From Phaeobacter gallaeciensis (lineage in GTDB: Bacteria > Pseudomonadota > Alphaproteobacteria > Rhodobacterales > Rhodobacteraceae): a stretch of DNA of 64,000 nucleotides. The notes under the pieces are model-generated. The model was not told where the DNA came from. It was given only the letters and a program-made list of their open reading frames with translations, and did no database searches. Position numbers and translations under genes: made by a program. The first letter of the stretch is position 1, and every line of letters begins with the position of its first letter. Below, piece after piece: positions 43,952-52,355 of this stretch. The stretch spans positions 1,364,001 through 1,428,000 of the forward strand of contig NZ_CP015124.1 of the NCBI RefSeq assembly GCF_001678945.1, read 5' to 3'.

Positions 43952-44165
43952 CAGATGGTTTCCGCGATCCGCCTTTGGCGGGTCCGGGATGAAAAGGGAA
44001 CGTGGTGCGATCCGGCCTCTCTCGGCCAGAACAATTCCACGACTGCCCCCGCAACTGTAGGCGGAGAGCGACCCCGGAAGATCCACTGGGCGCAAGGCGA
44101 CAGCCTGCGGCCGGGAAGGACCGGAGAAGCCCAGACCCGCAAGTCAGGAGACCTGCCATCGCACA
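43952..44165 (+). promoter_or_regulatory. Cobalamin riboswitch
   Basis: The plus strand carries the adenosylcobalamin aptamer landmarks in order: a P1/P2 region with GAAAAGGGAACGTGGTG (near 43990-44006), the central CTGCCCCCGCAACTGTAGGCGG block (near 44043-44064), and the B12 box AAGTCAGGAGACCTGCC (44141-44157). It lies upstream of the 124-aa gene at 44294. An expression-platform hairpin candidate is TGGCCG (44226-44231) with CGGCCA (44241-44246), followed by a pyrimidine-rich tract. Binding of cobalamin should reduce expression of that gene. The stretch 43831-43951 shows nothing else. Confidence 0.92.
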
Positions 44166-44293
44166 ACTCGAAACCGGGCGGGGTGTCCGGAGCGGGTGAG
44201 ATGGCTCCTGCAGCGCGGCCCGTTCTGGCCGACAAGCATCCGGCCACATGTCTCTCCCCCTCTTTATGCCCCTGCCTTAGCGCGGAGGGCGCG

Positions 44294-44668
44294 ATGATCT
44301 GGACGACAAAAACGCATGAACTTGCGGCAACAACCTGTCAACACACCGGGGCAAGCTGCCCGGCACTGGAACGGATGCTGGTGGCCCTGTGCGGGGCGCT
44401 CGATACCGCGCGGGATATGACCGAAGAGGATTTTGAAATCACCGGCGACAGCCTGCTCGATGGCTGCACCCGCCATTGCCCGGCGCGCTTTTTTGCCTCG
44501 CACGACAGGATCCGGGTGTTCTGCGAAGTGGACACCGCAGCAGAGCGCAGCGGTCTGGACCGTTTTGCCGACGCGCTGCTGTCCAGCGATGCAAAAGCGC
44601 AGCCCGCAGATCACCTGCCACATCGCCCCTGCTCCTTTGGAGAAGCCATCCCGCTCAGCGCGGCGTAG
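44294..44668 (+). CDS. Cys-rich hypothetical protein under cobalamin riboswitch control
   Basis: The protein has 124 residues starting MIWTTKTHELAATTCQH, after GGAGGG. It has seven Cys, including TCQHTGASC, a CTRHC pair (about residue 58), VFC and RPC, and two further His in the tail (DHLPHRPC). No signal peptide or membrane helix. The cysteine spacing suggests a metal or thioredoxin-like fold, but no family was recognised. The riboswitch upstream ties it to cobalamin status, perhaps cobalt handling or a cobalamin-independent function. No cob, cbi, btu or cobW gene lies next to it in this window. Confidence 0.72.
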   Translation: MIWTTKTHELAATTCQHTGASCPALERMLVALCGALDTARDMTEEDFEITGDSLLDGCTRHCPARFFASHDRIRVFCEVDTAAERSGLDRFADALLSSDAKAQPADHLPHRPCSFGEAIPLSAA

Positions 44669-44781
44669 CGGCAGACCCAGCAAACAACAGGAGGGGCGTC
44701 GGTTTTATTCGGTGAATGCCGCGCCCTGTGAAGAAGGAAGCGGGATGACAGCCGGGCCCGCTCCGGCGGGCCGCCTTGGTC

Positions 44782-45303
44782 TCAGCGGCTGCGGGCCCAG
44801 GCCATCTGTGCCTCGGTCTCGACCGCGCAGGGGCGAGACATGCGCAGCCGGTTCAGCGCCGCCTCTGGCGCAACACCGCATTCGATCAACAGGCGCAGCA
44901 CCACCATGCCGGAGCGCCCGCAGCCGCCCCGGCAATGCACCAGAACGCGGCCGCCACCGTTCAGCGCCTGGCGCGCCGAGGCGCTGACCCCGGGCCAGGC
45001 TTCGTTCACCTCCGGGCCGGGCACACCAAAATCCGCCACCGGCAGATGCACCCAGCGGCTTCCCATGCTCTGTAGATCAACCCCCAGCGTCGCGGCCCCG
45101 ACAGAGACATGCTCGGCTTCGGTGGTCATGGAAATGACCAGACCGGGCTGCCAGTCGTGGATCAGCTCAAGATCCCCCTTGTAGTCGCCCCCGGCACCGG
45201 GCAGCGGGCAGATAGCAAGAATGCCATTGGCGGCGGACACCGCGTAGATCGTAAAGGGCTGCCCGGCCTGCAAGCCTGCCCCATCTGAACTCATCCCAGT
45301 CAT
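44782..45303 (-). CDS. Protein tyrosine / dual-specificity phosphatase family protein
   Basis: About 173 residues from the chosen start. The P-loop signature HCRGGCGRSGM (H-C-x5-R, nucleophile Cys near residue 124) and an upstream acidic-loop Asp in VADFGVP identify a Cys-dependent phosphatase, nearest to the CDKN3/archaeal DSP-like group found in roseobacters. The substrate is unknown. GGAG lies ~9 bp before the ATG at 45301-45303; an ATG 39 bp upstream and another 9 bp downstream are alternatives. Confidence 0.82.
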   Translation of the reverse strand: MTGMSSDGAGLQAGQPFTIYAVSAANGILAICPLPGAGGDYKGDLELIHDWQPGLVISMTTEAEHVSVGAATLGVDLQSMGSRWVHLPVADFGVPGPEVNEAWPGVSASARQALNGGGRVLVHCRGGCGRSGMVVLRLLIECGVAPEAALNRLRMSRPCAVETEAQMAWARSR

Positions 45304-45440
45304 CACACACTCTCCACCACATACAGGGAAAAACTCTGCCACCTGCCCTGCCGGACGGTCAACAGCGGTGGACGAAGCCCGCGGGCTTCCCTACCCTATG
45401 AGGCGGTCCCAATCCCATTCCGAATCCGGCACGAGACAGC

Positions 45441-47288
45441 ATGAGCGACACCCCAACATCCGATCCTGAAACCCAAACCGCTGAGGTTCAGCACGCGGAG
45501 CAGCCGTCTGGCCAGTATCAGGTCCTCGCCCGCAAGTACCGGCCCGAAACCTTTGCGGATCTGGTTGGCCAGGACGCCATGGTGCGTACGCTGAAAAACG
45601 CCTTTGCCGCGAACCGGATCGCCCAGGCTTTCATCATGACCGGTATTCGCGGCACGGGTAAGACCACCACCGCCCGGATCATTGCCAAGGGGATGAACTG
45701 TATCGGCACCGATGGCACCGGCGGCCCCACCACCGAACCCTGCGGTCAGTGCGAGCATTGCCTCGCGATCATGGAAGGCCGCCACGTGGACGTGATGGAG
45801 ATGGACGCCGCCAGCCGCACCGGCGTCGGCGACATCCGCGAAATCATCGATTCGGTGCAATACCGCGCGGCCTCAGCCCGCTATAAGATCTACATCATCG
45901 ACGAGGTTCACATGCTGTCGACCAGCGCGTTCAACGCGCTGCTGAAAACGCTGGAGGAACCCCCCGCCCATGTGAAGTTCATCTTTGCCACCACCGAGAT
46001 CCGCAAGGTTCCGGTGACGGTCCTGTCGCGCTGCCAGCGGTTCGATCTGCGCCGGATTGAGCCCGAGGTCATGATCGCCCTCCTGCGCAAGATCGCAACT
46101 GCCGAAAACGCCCAGATTGCCGAGGATGCGCTCGCTCTCATCACCCGCGCCGCCGAAGGTTCGGCCCGCGATGCAACCTCGCTGCTGGATCAGGCGATTT
46201 CCCACGGCGCGGGCGAGACCACCGCCGATCAGGTCCGCGCCATGCTGGGCCTTGCCGACCGGGGCCGGGTGCTGGATCTGATGGATATGATCCTGCGCGG
46301 CGATGCGGCTGCGGCGCTCAGCGAGCTCTCCTCGCAATATGCCGAAGGCGCCGATCCGCTGGCTGTTCTGCGCGATCTGGCCGAAATCACCCATTGGGTG
46401 TCGGTGGTAAAGATTACGCCAGACGCGGCAGAGGATCCGACCATCAGCCCGGATGAGCGCGCCCGCGGTCAACAGATGGCCGAAGCGCTGCCGATGCGGG
46501 TGTTGACCCGCATGTGGCAGATGCTGCTCAAGGCGCTGGAAGAGGTCGCCGCCGCCCCCAACGCCATGATGGCTGCCGAGATGGCGGTGATCCGCCTGAC
46601 GCACGTGGCCGATCTGCCCAGTCCCGAGGAGTTGATCCGCAAGCTGCAGGATATGCCGCCCCCGCCGCCCGGCGGTGGTGGCGGAATGCCCATGCAAAGC
46701 ATGGGCGCGCCTGCCGCGGGCGGGACATCGACTATCACCTCTGCTCCGCCGCAAGGCGCACCGGGCGGTGGACCGTCCGGCGGCATGACCATGTCGCACA
46801 GCCAAAGGCAGGGACAAGCCACTGCGCTGGCACCGGCCGCAGAAAAGGCCCTCGCCCGCTACCCGACCTTCGAGCATGTGGTGGAACTGATCCGCACCAA
46901 CCGTGATGTGAAACTGCTGGTCGAGGTGGAAACAGGCGTGCGCCTCGTCGCTTACCAGCCGGGCCGGATCGAATTCACACCGCATGCGAATGCGCCCCGA
47001 GACCTTGCTGCGCGCCTTGGCACCGCCTTGCAAAACTGGACCGGCAGCCGCTGGGTCGTCACCATCGCACCCGACGGCGAGGCCCCGACGATCGCCGAAA
47101 TCCGCGATGCCGCCGAAAACGCGCTGCGCACCAAGGCCAGCGAACACCCACTGGTACAGGCGGTGATCGACAGTTTCCCCAAGGCCCGGATCACCCGCAT
47201 CCGTACCGCCGAGGAAATGGCCGCCGAGGTCGAGGCCGAAGCCCTGCCCGAGGTAGAAGACGAATGGGATCCGTTCGAAGACGGGTAG
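45441..47288 (+). CDS. dnaX: DNA polymerase III subunit gamma/tau
   Basis: The protein has 615 residues. The clamp-loader AAA+ domain has P-loop GIRGTGKTTT near residues 68-77, zinc-binding Cys residues in EPCGQCEHC, Walker B IIDEVHM, and the sensor LSRCQRF. A Pro/Gly-rich low-complexity linker (about residues 408-455) precedes the tau-type C-terminal domain. It organises the replicase and loads the clamp. It heads the dnaX-(membrane ORF)-ybaB-recR cluster. Confidence 0.96.
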   Translation: MSDTPTSDPETQTAEVQHAEQPSGQYQVLARKYRPETFADLVGQDAMVRTLKNAFAANRIAQAFIMTGIRGTGKTTTARIIAKGMNCIGTDGTGGPTTEPCGQCEHCLAIMEGRHVDVMEMDAASRTGVGDIREIIDSVQYRAASARYKIYIIDEVHMLSTSAFNALLKTLEEPPAHVKFIFATTEIRKVPVTVLSRCQRFDLRRIEPEVMIALLRKIATAENAQIAEDALALITRAAEGSARDATSLLDQAISHGAGETTADQVRAMLGLADRGRVLDLMDMILRGDAAAALSELSSQYAEGADPLAVLRDLAEITHWVSVVKITPDAAEDPTISPDERARGQQMAEALPMRVLTRMWQMLLKALEEVAAAPNAMMAAEMAVIRLTHVADLPSPEELIRKLQDMPPPPPGGGGGMPMQSMGAPAAGGTSTITSAPPQGAPGGGPSGGMTMSHSQRQGQATALAPAAEKALARYPTFEHVVELIRTNRDVKLLVEVETGVRLVAYQPGRIEFTPHANAPRDLAARLGTALQNWTGSRWVVTIAPDGEAPTIAEIRDAAENALRTKASEHPLVQAVIDSFPKARITRIRTAEEMAAEVEAEALPEVEDEWDPFEDG

Positions 47289-47662
47289 CGACTGGCCTGA
47301 CGGTCCTCTTGTTCACCCTGCCAACAACCGCCTTCGCCAAAACCTGCCTTGCCACCGGCGATCTTTCCGACAGCGCGTGGGATGTGCTTTGGCGGATGTC
47401 GGCCACGCCTGCTGTATTGGCCCTCTTCGCTCTTGCCGGATTCGCGCTGTACAGCAGAAAGCGCGCCTCCTTTGCAATCGCAGGCGTTCTTTGGGGCATG
47501 CTGGCGTTCGCGATTGCCGTGGATAATCATGAGCTTTTCTTTGATGATAAGAGTGCCTTGGGCATAATCGAAGACTGCACTGCCTCCCCCCACTTGTTCA
47601 TCGCGCTTGCAATTGCGATATGTTCGGGGATGACTTACGGCGCCCTGCGCCCCCGCACTTAG
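47264..47662 (+). CDS. Small membrane protein overlapping the dnaX end
   Basis: The protein has 132 residues with a signal peptide or first helix (about 8-25, cleavage near TAFA) and two or three more hydrophobic helices (about 47-65, 70-88, 108-125). The ATG lies 25 bp inside the dnaX stop, preceded by GAGGT in dnaX coding sequence, which suggests translational coupling. It ends 10 bp before the ybaB start. The frame continues for 400 bp between two tightly packed genes. Function unknown. Confidence 0.68.
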   Translation: MGSVRRRVATGLTVLLFTLPTTAFAKTCLATGDLSDSAWDVLWRMSATPAVLALFALAGFALYSRKRASFAIAGVLWGMLAFAIAVDNHELFFDDKSALGIIEDCTASPHLFIALAIAICSGMTYGALRPRT

Positions 47663-47672
47663 GAGAAACACC

Positions 47673-48017
47673 ATGCTCAAAGGCCTCGGCGGTCTTGGCG
47701 ATATGGCCAAGATGATGAAATCGGCACAGGAACTGCAAACCAAGATGGCGCAGATGCAGGAAGACCTGCACAACGTCATGGTCACCGGCGAAGCAGGCGC
47801 GGGCCTGGTCAAGGCCACCGCCTCGGCCAAGGGCGACCTCAAGGCGCTGGATATCGACCCGTCCATCTTCAATGGCGATGACAAGGAAATGGTCGAGGAC
47901 CTGATCCTGGCCGCCATCAAGGACGCACAGTCCAAGGCAGCCGAAAAAGCGCAGGAAGAGATGACCAACCTCACGGAAAGCATGGGCCTTCCCAAGGATA
48001 TCAAGCTGCCTTTCTGA
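47673..48017 (+). CDS. ybaB: YbaB/EbfC family nucleoid-associated protein
   Basis: The protein has 114 residues: MLKGLGGLGDMAKMMKSAQELQ is the usual start, followed by a beta hairpin and a long C-terminal helix, forming a tweezer-like dimer that binds DNA. The site AGGAGA precedes the ATG. The dnaX-ybaB-recR order is conserved across bacteria. Confidence 0.95.
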   Translation: MLKGLGGLGDMAKMMKSAQELQTKMAQMQEDLHNVMVTGEAGAGLVKATASAKGDLKALDIDPSIFNGDDKEMVEDLILAAIKDAQSKAAEKAQEEMTNLTESMGLPKDIKLPF

Positions 48018-48043
48018 TCCGGAGGCGCAACTGAAAAGTTCCG

Positions 48044-48068
48044 AAAAGGCGGCCTTGGCCGCCTTTTT
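48044..48068 (+). terminator. Intrinsic terminator between ybaB and recR
   Basis: AAAAGGCGGCC / GGCCGCCTTTTT with a 2-nt TT spacer and a T-run. It separates dnaX-ybaB from recR, implying recR has its own promoter or relies on read-through. Confidence 0.85.
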
Positions 48069-48208
48069 CATGTCTCACGGGCATACGCCCTTTGCCCAAT
48101 CTGGCGCGCAGGCGCTGCCCAGACAAACCCTGAACATCCGTCGCCTCTCCCCTTGCCATTGCCCGCCGTGATGCGTCTATATGGGCTGACACTCCAAAGG
48201 CCGCCTCC

Positions 48209-48808
48209 ATGCAAGACCGCTCTACCAGCGACATCGAAACCCTCATCGATCTGATGGCAAAACTGCCCGGCATGGGGCCGCGTTCGGCCCGGCGGGCGGT
48301 GTTGCACCTGATCCGCAAACGCGCGCTTTTGCTGACACCGCTGTCGGACATGATGACCCGCGTCGCCACCACCGCCCGCGAATGCCTCAACTGCGGCAAC
48401 GTGGGGACCGAGGATATCTGCGAGATCTGCGACAGTGAAGCCCGCGCCAATGGCGAGATCTGCGTCGTCGAAAGCGTCTCGGATCTCTGGGCGATGGAGC
48501 GCGCAGGCGTTTTCAAGGGACGCTATCACGTGCTTGGCGGCACCCTCTCGGCGCTGGATGCCATCGGTCCCGAAGACCTGCGCATTCCCCGATTGGTCGA
48601 CCGGGTCGGCAGCGAGGCAGTGAGCGAGGTGATCTTGGCGCTGAATGCCACCATCGACGGGCAGACCACGGCCCATTACATCGCCGACCAGCTGAGCGGT
48701 CAGGTGAAACTTACCTCGCTCGCGCAGGGTGTACCCATCGGCGGCGAGCTGGATTACCTCGACGACGGTACCATCAGCGCCGCGCTGAAGGCCCGGAAGG
48801 AACTCTGA
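48209..48808 (+). CDS. recR: Recombination protein RecR
   Basis: The protein has 199 residues. It has the helix-hairpin-helix [16 protein letters not shown] near residues 15-30, a zinc finger C-x2-C...C-x2-C ([16 protein letters not shown]) and a Toprim domain ([17 protein letters not shown]). With RecO it loads RecA at gaps. Length and order of domains are standard. Confidence 0.97.
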   Translation: MQDRSTSDIETLIDLMAKLPGMGPRSARRAVLHLIRKRALLLTPLSDMMTRVATTARECLNCGNVGTEDICEICDSEARANGEICVVESVSDLWAMERAGVFKGRYHVLGGTLSALDAIGPEDLRIPRLVDRVGSEAVSEVILALNATIDGQTTAHYIADQLSGQVKLTSLAQGVPIGGELDYLDDGTISAALKARKEL

Positions 48809-48831
48809 CCGCGAAACGGGGGAAGGACGCC

Positions 48832-49245
48832 ATGCCAACAGCCCTGCACCGCCCGGTTCTGACGGCTGCCAGCCTATACTTCGCGGCCGTGTTCTTCTGC
48901 GGATTTGTTCTGGGCAGCCTGCGGATCTTCGTGCTGCTGCCCCTGATGGATGAACTCTGGGCGGTCTGCCTTGAACTGCCCATCATGCTCACCCTCAGCT
49001 GGCTGATCGCCCGGCACCTGACCCGGAATCGCAAGGATCTGTATCCTGCCGCCGCGCGCCTGTGGATGGGAATCTGGGCCTTCGGGCTGCTGATGGTCGC
49101 GGAATATGTACTCGCCACCAACCTGATGGGCGCGCGCCCCAGCAGCTACTTCAGCCACTGGGCCACCCCTGCCGGGGCGATCGGGTTGGCAGGGCAAATC
49201 GCATTTGCCCTGATCCCGTTTGTGCAACGGATAACCCGTTCTTAG
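48832..49245 (+). CDS. Conserved membrane protein of unknown function (137 aa)
   Basis: Four hydrophobic helices are predicted (about residues 8-30, 38-58, 75-95, 112-132). A good ribosome site GGAAGGA precedes the ATG, and it follows recR by 23 bp, so it is probably co-transcribed. Its stop overlaps the end of the convergent threonine aldolase gene by 4 bp. No domain was recognised. Confidence 0.72.
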   Translation: MPTALHRPVLTAASLYFAAVFFCGFVLGSLRIFVLLPLMDELWAVCLELPIMLTLSWLIARHLTRNRKDLYPAAARLWMGIWAFGLLMVAEYVLATNLMGARPSSYFSHWATPAGAIGLAGQIAFALIPFVQRITRS

Positions 49246-50294
49246 CTGAAGAAGGTCTGGAAGGCGGCAATCGCGCCGTTGAGGCCCTCATCGGTGACAT
49301 CCTTGTGCAGCACCAGCCGGATCGGCCCGCTGTCCCCTGCCCCGATCACCACGCCTGCCTTGGCCAGATGCGCCTGCAGGGCTGCGTTCTGCCCCTCTGC
49401 CGGGGTGAAGAACACCATGTTCGTGGCTTGCGTGACCTCTCCGGCGCCCAGAGCGCGCAAGGCATCTGCCAGCGTAGCGGCCCGGGCGTGATCCTCGGCC
49501 AGACGGTCGACGTTCTGCTCCAGCGCCATCAGACCTGCCGCAGCCAGCACCCCGGACTGGCGCATGCCGCCGCCCAGCATCTTGCGCCAGCGCCGGGCGC
49601 GGGCAATCAGATCGGACGGACCGACCAAAACCGATCCCGCAGGCGCGCCCAAACCCTTGGACAGGCAGATCGACACGGTATCGAACAGCACCGCCAGATG
49701 CGGTGCAGAGCAGCCCAGCTCGGTGATGGCGTTGAAAAAACGCGCCCCGTCCAGATGCAGCGACAGCCCCGCAGCCCGGCCCGCATCGGTCATCGCGCGC
49801 ATGTCCTCCAGCGAAATGGCCTGTCCGTTGTGGGTGTTCTCCAAGGACAGCAGGCGGCTGATCGGCATATGGGAATCATCCGGTTTGACCGCTGCCGCGA
49901 TCGCTGCGGGATCAAGTCCACCGCCGGGCTGCACCTCCAGCGGGTAGAGCGCGCTGCCGCCCAGCACCGAAGCGCCGGCCGCCTCGTATTTGAAGACGTG
50001 GTAGTCGCGGCCGGTGATGATTTCCTCTCCGCGGCCGCAATGAGACAGGAGCGCGGTCAGGTTGCTCTGGGTGCCGGTCGGCAGGAACAGGCCCGCTTCC
50101 TTGCCCAGACGCTCGGCCAGGGTGGCCTCCAGCTGGTTGACCTGCGGATCCTCGCCATAGACATCATCGCCCACCTCGGCCGCCGCCATCGCCTGACGCA
50201 TCGCGTCGTCGGGGCGGGTGACTGTGTCGCTGCGCAGATCGCACAGCACCCCTGCACCGGTTTCGGTCTGCGTCATTCCTGCATATTGGCTCAT
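49242..50294 (-). CDS. ltaE: Low-specificity L-threonine aldolase
   Basis: This 350-residue PLP enzyme of the beta-eliminating lyase fold has LRSDTVTRPDDAMRQAM at the N terminus, HVFKYEAAG near 84, LHLDGARFFNA near 172, and the PLP Lys in CLSKGLGAPAGS near 208. It cleaves L-threonine and L-allo-threonine to glycine and acetaldehyde. GGAGAG precedes the ATG. Confidence 0.93.
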   Translation of the reverse strand: MSQYAGMTQTETGAGVLCDLRSDTVTRPDDAMRQAMAAAEVGDDVYGEDPQVNQLEATLAERLGKEAGLFLPTGTQSNLTALLSHCGRGEEIITGRDYHVFKYEAAGASVLGGSALYPLEVQPGGGLDPAAIAAAVKPDDSHMPISRLLSLENTHNGQAISLEDMRAMTDAGRAAGLSLHLDGARFFNAITELGCSAPHLAVLFDTVSICLSKGLGAPAGSVLVGPSDLIARARRWRKMLGGGMRQSGVLAAAGLMALEQNVDRLAEDHARAATLADALRALGAGEVTQATNMVFFTPAEGQNAALQAHLAKAGVVIGAGDSGPIRLVLHKDVTDEGLNGAIAAFQTFFS

Positions 50295-50490
50295 GATGAT
50301 CTCTCCAGTCGATTTTGCGCAACGCTAGCCGCAAGAGGTCGGCACGAAAACCCCCAAGTCGCGGGTAGATAACAACCTTCTGTGTCCCGCCCCTGCCCTG
50401 ATCCGGCAAAGTGACCCCACGGTCAAATTGACAGCCGCCCCCGGCGAACGTTTGACTTAGAACAGCATCAGCGATCAGGGAGGGGTACTG

Positions 50491-52269
50491 GTGACACTCA
50501 TAAAGGCCGAAAGCGCCGCAATCGTCGCCGAAGTCCATGTCACACCGGGTCAGGAAGTGGCCGCAGGCACGGTGTTGCTGGCCACCGAACTGATGAAAAT
50601 GCGCCATGAAATCCGCGCCGAGCAGAGCGGGATTGTCACTGCCGTTCATGTGACCGCCGGACAAGAGCTGCAGGGCGGTGAAACGCTGATTACATTGGAA
50701 CCCGGCAGCGTGTCCGTTGAGGAGGTCGCAACCGACGATACCGCCCGTCCTGATCTGGAGGAATATGCGGCCCGCATGGCGCTGCTGGACGATGCCGCCC
50801 GCCCCGAGGCCGTCGCCAAACGTCACGCGCTGGGAGGCCGCACCGCAAGGGAGAACATCAACGATCTGTTCGATGCAGGCAGTTTCACCGAATATGGCGC
50901 CCTTGCTGTGGCGGCCCAACGCGGCAAGCGGGCGCTGCCCGATCTGCAGGCGCGCACGCAGGGCGACGGTATCATCTGCGGAATCGGCACGGTTTCTGGG
51001 CGTACGGTGGCTGCCATGGCGGTAGATTACATGGTTCTGGCAGGCACACAGGGTTTCAACCACCACCGTAAGATGGACCGCCTGATCGAGGTCGCCAGCC
51101 GCGACCGGCTGCCCATCGTCCTCTTTGCCGAAGGCGGCGGCGGGAGACCCAACGACGGCGACACCGCCCTGATCATGGCCGCTTGGTTGAATGTCACCTC
51201 CTTCCGCCATTTCGCCGCCTACAAGGGGCCAAAGATCGGCATCGTGTCGGGCTATTGTTTCGCCGGAAACGCGGCGCTTTATGGGGTTTGCGACGTGCGG
51301 ATCGCCACCCGCAATAGCTGGACCGGAATGGGCGGCCCGGCGATGATCGAAGGCGGCGGGCTGGGTGTTGTCGCCCCAAAGGAGATCGGCCCCAGCGACG
51401 TTCAGGCGAGCACCGGGCTGATCGATATTCTGACCGAGGATGAAACCGAAGCCGTAGAGGCCGCGAAACGGCTGCTGGGCCTTGAGGCCGCACAGACGCC
51501 GCCGCCCGATGCCCCGAAAGAAACCCCGGACCTGCGCAGTATCGTACCCGTGGACCGCACCCGCGCCTATGACATGCGCGCAGCCATCGACGGGCTGGCC
51601 GACAGCGGCACATTTCAGGAGCTTCGCCGCGGGTTTGGCGCGGGCATGATCACCGGCTTTGCCCGGATCAGGGGGCGTGCGGTGGGGCTGCTGGCGAACA
51701 ACCCGCTGCACCTTGGCGGCGCCATCGATGCCGAGGCCGGTGACAAGGGCGCGCGTTTCCTGCAGCTCTGCGATGCCTGGGGCCTGCCGGTCATCACCCT
51801 ATGCGACACGCCGGGCTTCATGGTTGGCCCCGAGGTCGAGAAAACCGGACAGGTGGCGCATATCTCCCGGCTGTTTCTGGCCGGAGCCCATTTCAGCCAG
51901 CCGCTGGTGACGCTGATCCTGCGCAAGGCCTATGGTCTGGGCGCGATGGCGATGGCGGGCGGCGGGCTGGATCGTCCGCATTTCTGCTGTGCCTGGCCCA
52001 CCGGAGAGGTCGGCGCCATGGGGTTGGAGGGCGCGGTCAGGCTGGGACACCGCGACCATCTGGTGGCCATCGAAGACCCGGCAGAGCGGGAAGCAGAATA
52101 TCAGCGCCTCGTCGCTGCCCTTTATGAGCGGGGAAAAGCGTTGAATGCCGCCAGCCTCTTAGAATTCGACGCGGTCATCGACCCGGCAGAGACCCGCACC
52201 GCGCTGCACCGCGCACTGGAAAGCGCAGGTCCCGCGACCCCCGGTCCCCGCTACGCCGACGCCTGGTAG
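50491..52269 (+). CDS. Acyl-CoA carboxylase carboxyltransferase with fused N-terminal biotinyl domain
   Basis: The protein has 592 residues from a GTG start (GGGAGGGG upstream). Residues 1-72 form a biotin-carrier domain with the biotin Lys36 in ELMKM (usual AMKM). Residues ~80-590 are a PccB/AccD-type carboxyltransferase with both N and C crotonase-like halves (oxyanion GYCFAGNAALYG; FLQLCDAWGLPVITLCDTPGF). It would transfer CO2 from carboxybiotin to an acyl-CoA. BCCP fused to the carboxyltransferase rather than to biotin carboxylase is unusual, and no biotin carboxylase gene is nearby. The substrate is unknown. Confidence 0.87.
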   Translation: MTLIKAESAAIVAEVHVTPGQEVAAGTVLLATELMKMRHEIRAEQSGIVTAVHVTAGQELQGGETLITLEPGSVSVEEVATDDTARPDLEEYAARMALLDDAARPEAVAKRHALGGRTARENINDLFDAGSFTEYGALAVAAQRGKRALPDLQARTQGDGIICGIGTVSGRTVAAMAVDYMVLAGTQGFNHHRKMDRLIEVASRDRLPIVLFAEGGGGRPNDGDTALIMAAWLNVTSFRHFAAYKGPKIGIVSGYCFAGNAALYGVCDVRIATRNSWTGMGGPAMIEGGGLGVVAPKEIGPSDVQASTGLIDILTEDETEAVEAAKRLLGLEAAQTPPPDAPKETPDLRSIVPVDRTRAYDMRAAIDGLADSGTFQELRRGFGAGMITGFARIRGRAVGLLANNPLHLGGAIDAEAGDKGARFLQLCDAWGLPVITLCDTPGFMVGPEVEKTGQVAHISRLFLAGAHFSQPLVTLILRKAYGLGAMAMAGGGLDRPHFCCAWPTGEVGAMGLEGAVRLGHRDHLVAIEDPAEREAEYQRLVAALYERGKALNAASLLEFDAVIDPAETRTALHRALESAGPATPGPRYADAW

Positions 52270-52283
52270 GGCCGCCAGAAAAG

Positions 52284-52317
52284 AAAAAGCCACGCCCGGA
52301 TCAGGGCATGGCTTTCT
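52284..52317. terminator. Bidirectional terminator, carboxyltransferase/trcR
   Basis: AAAGCCA-c-GCCC / GGGC-a-TGGCTTT with a single internal mismatch and a T-rich end, between convergent genes. Confidence 0.8.
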
Positions 52318-52355
52318 TGTTCGGTGGACCGTCTTGGCCCTGGTGTCTCAGCGCT

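Noticed and set aside
44755-44772. GGCCCGC/GCGGGCC hairpin as a terminator for the riboswitch-controlled gene
   Set aside because: No U-tract follows on either strand, so it is not called as a terminator.
45441-47288. Programmed frameshift in dnaX producing gamma
   Set aside because: No A-rich slippery heptamer with a downstream stem-loop was seen in the expected region; only the full-length product is supported.
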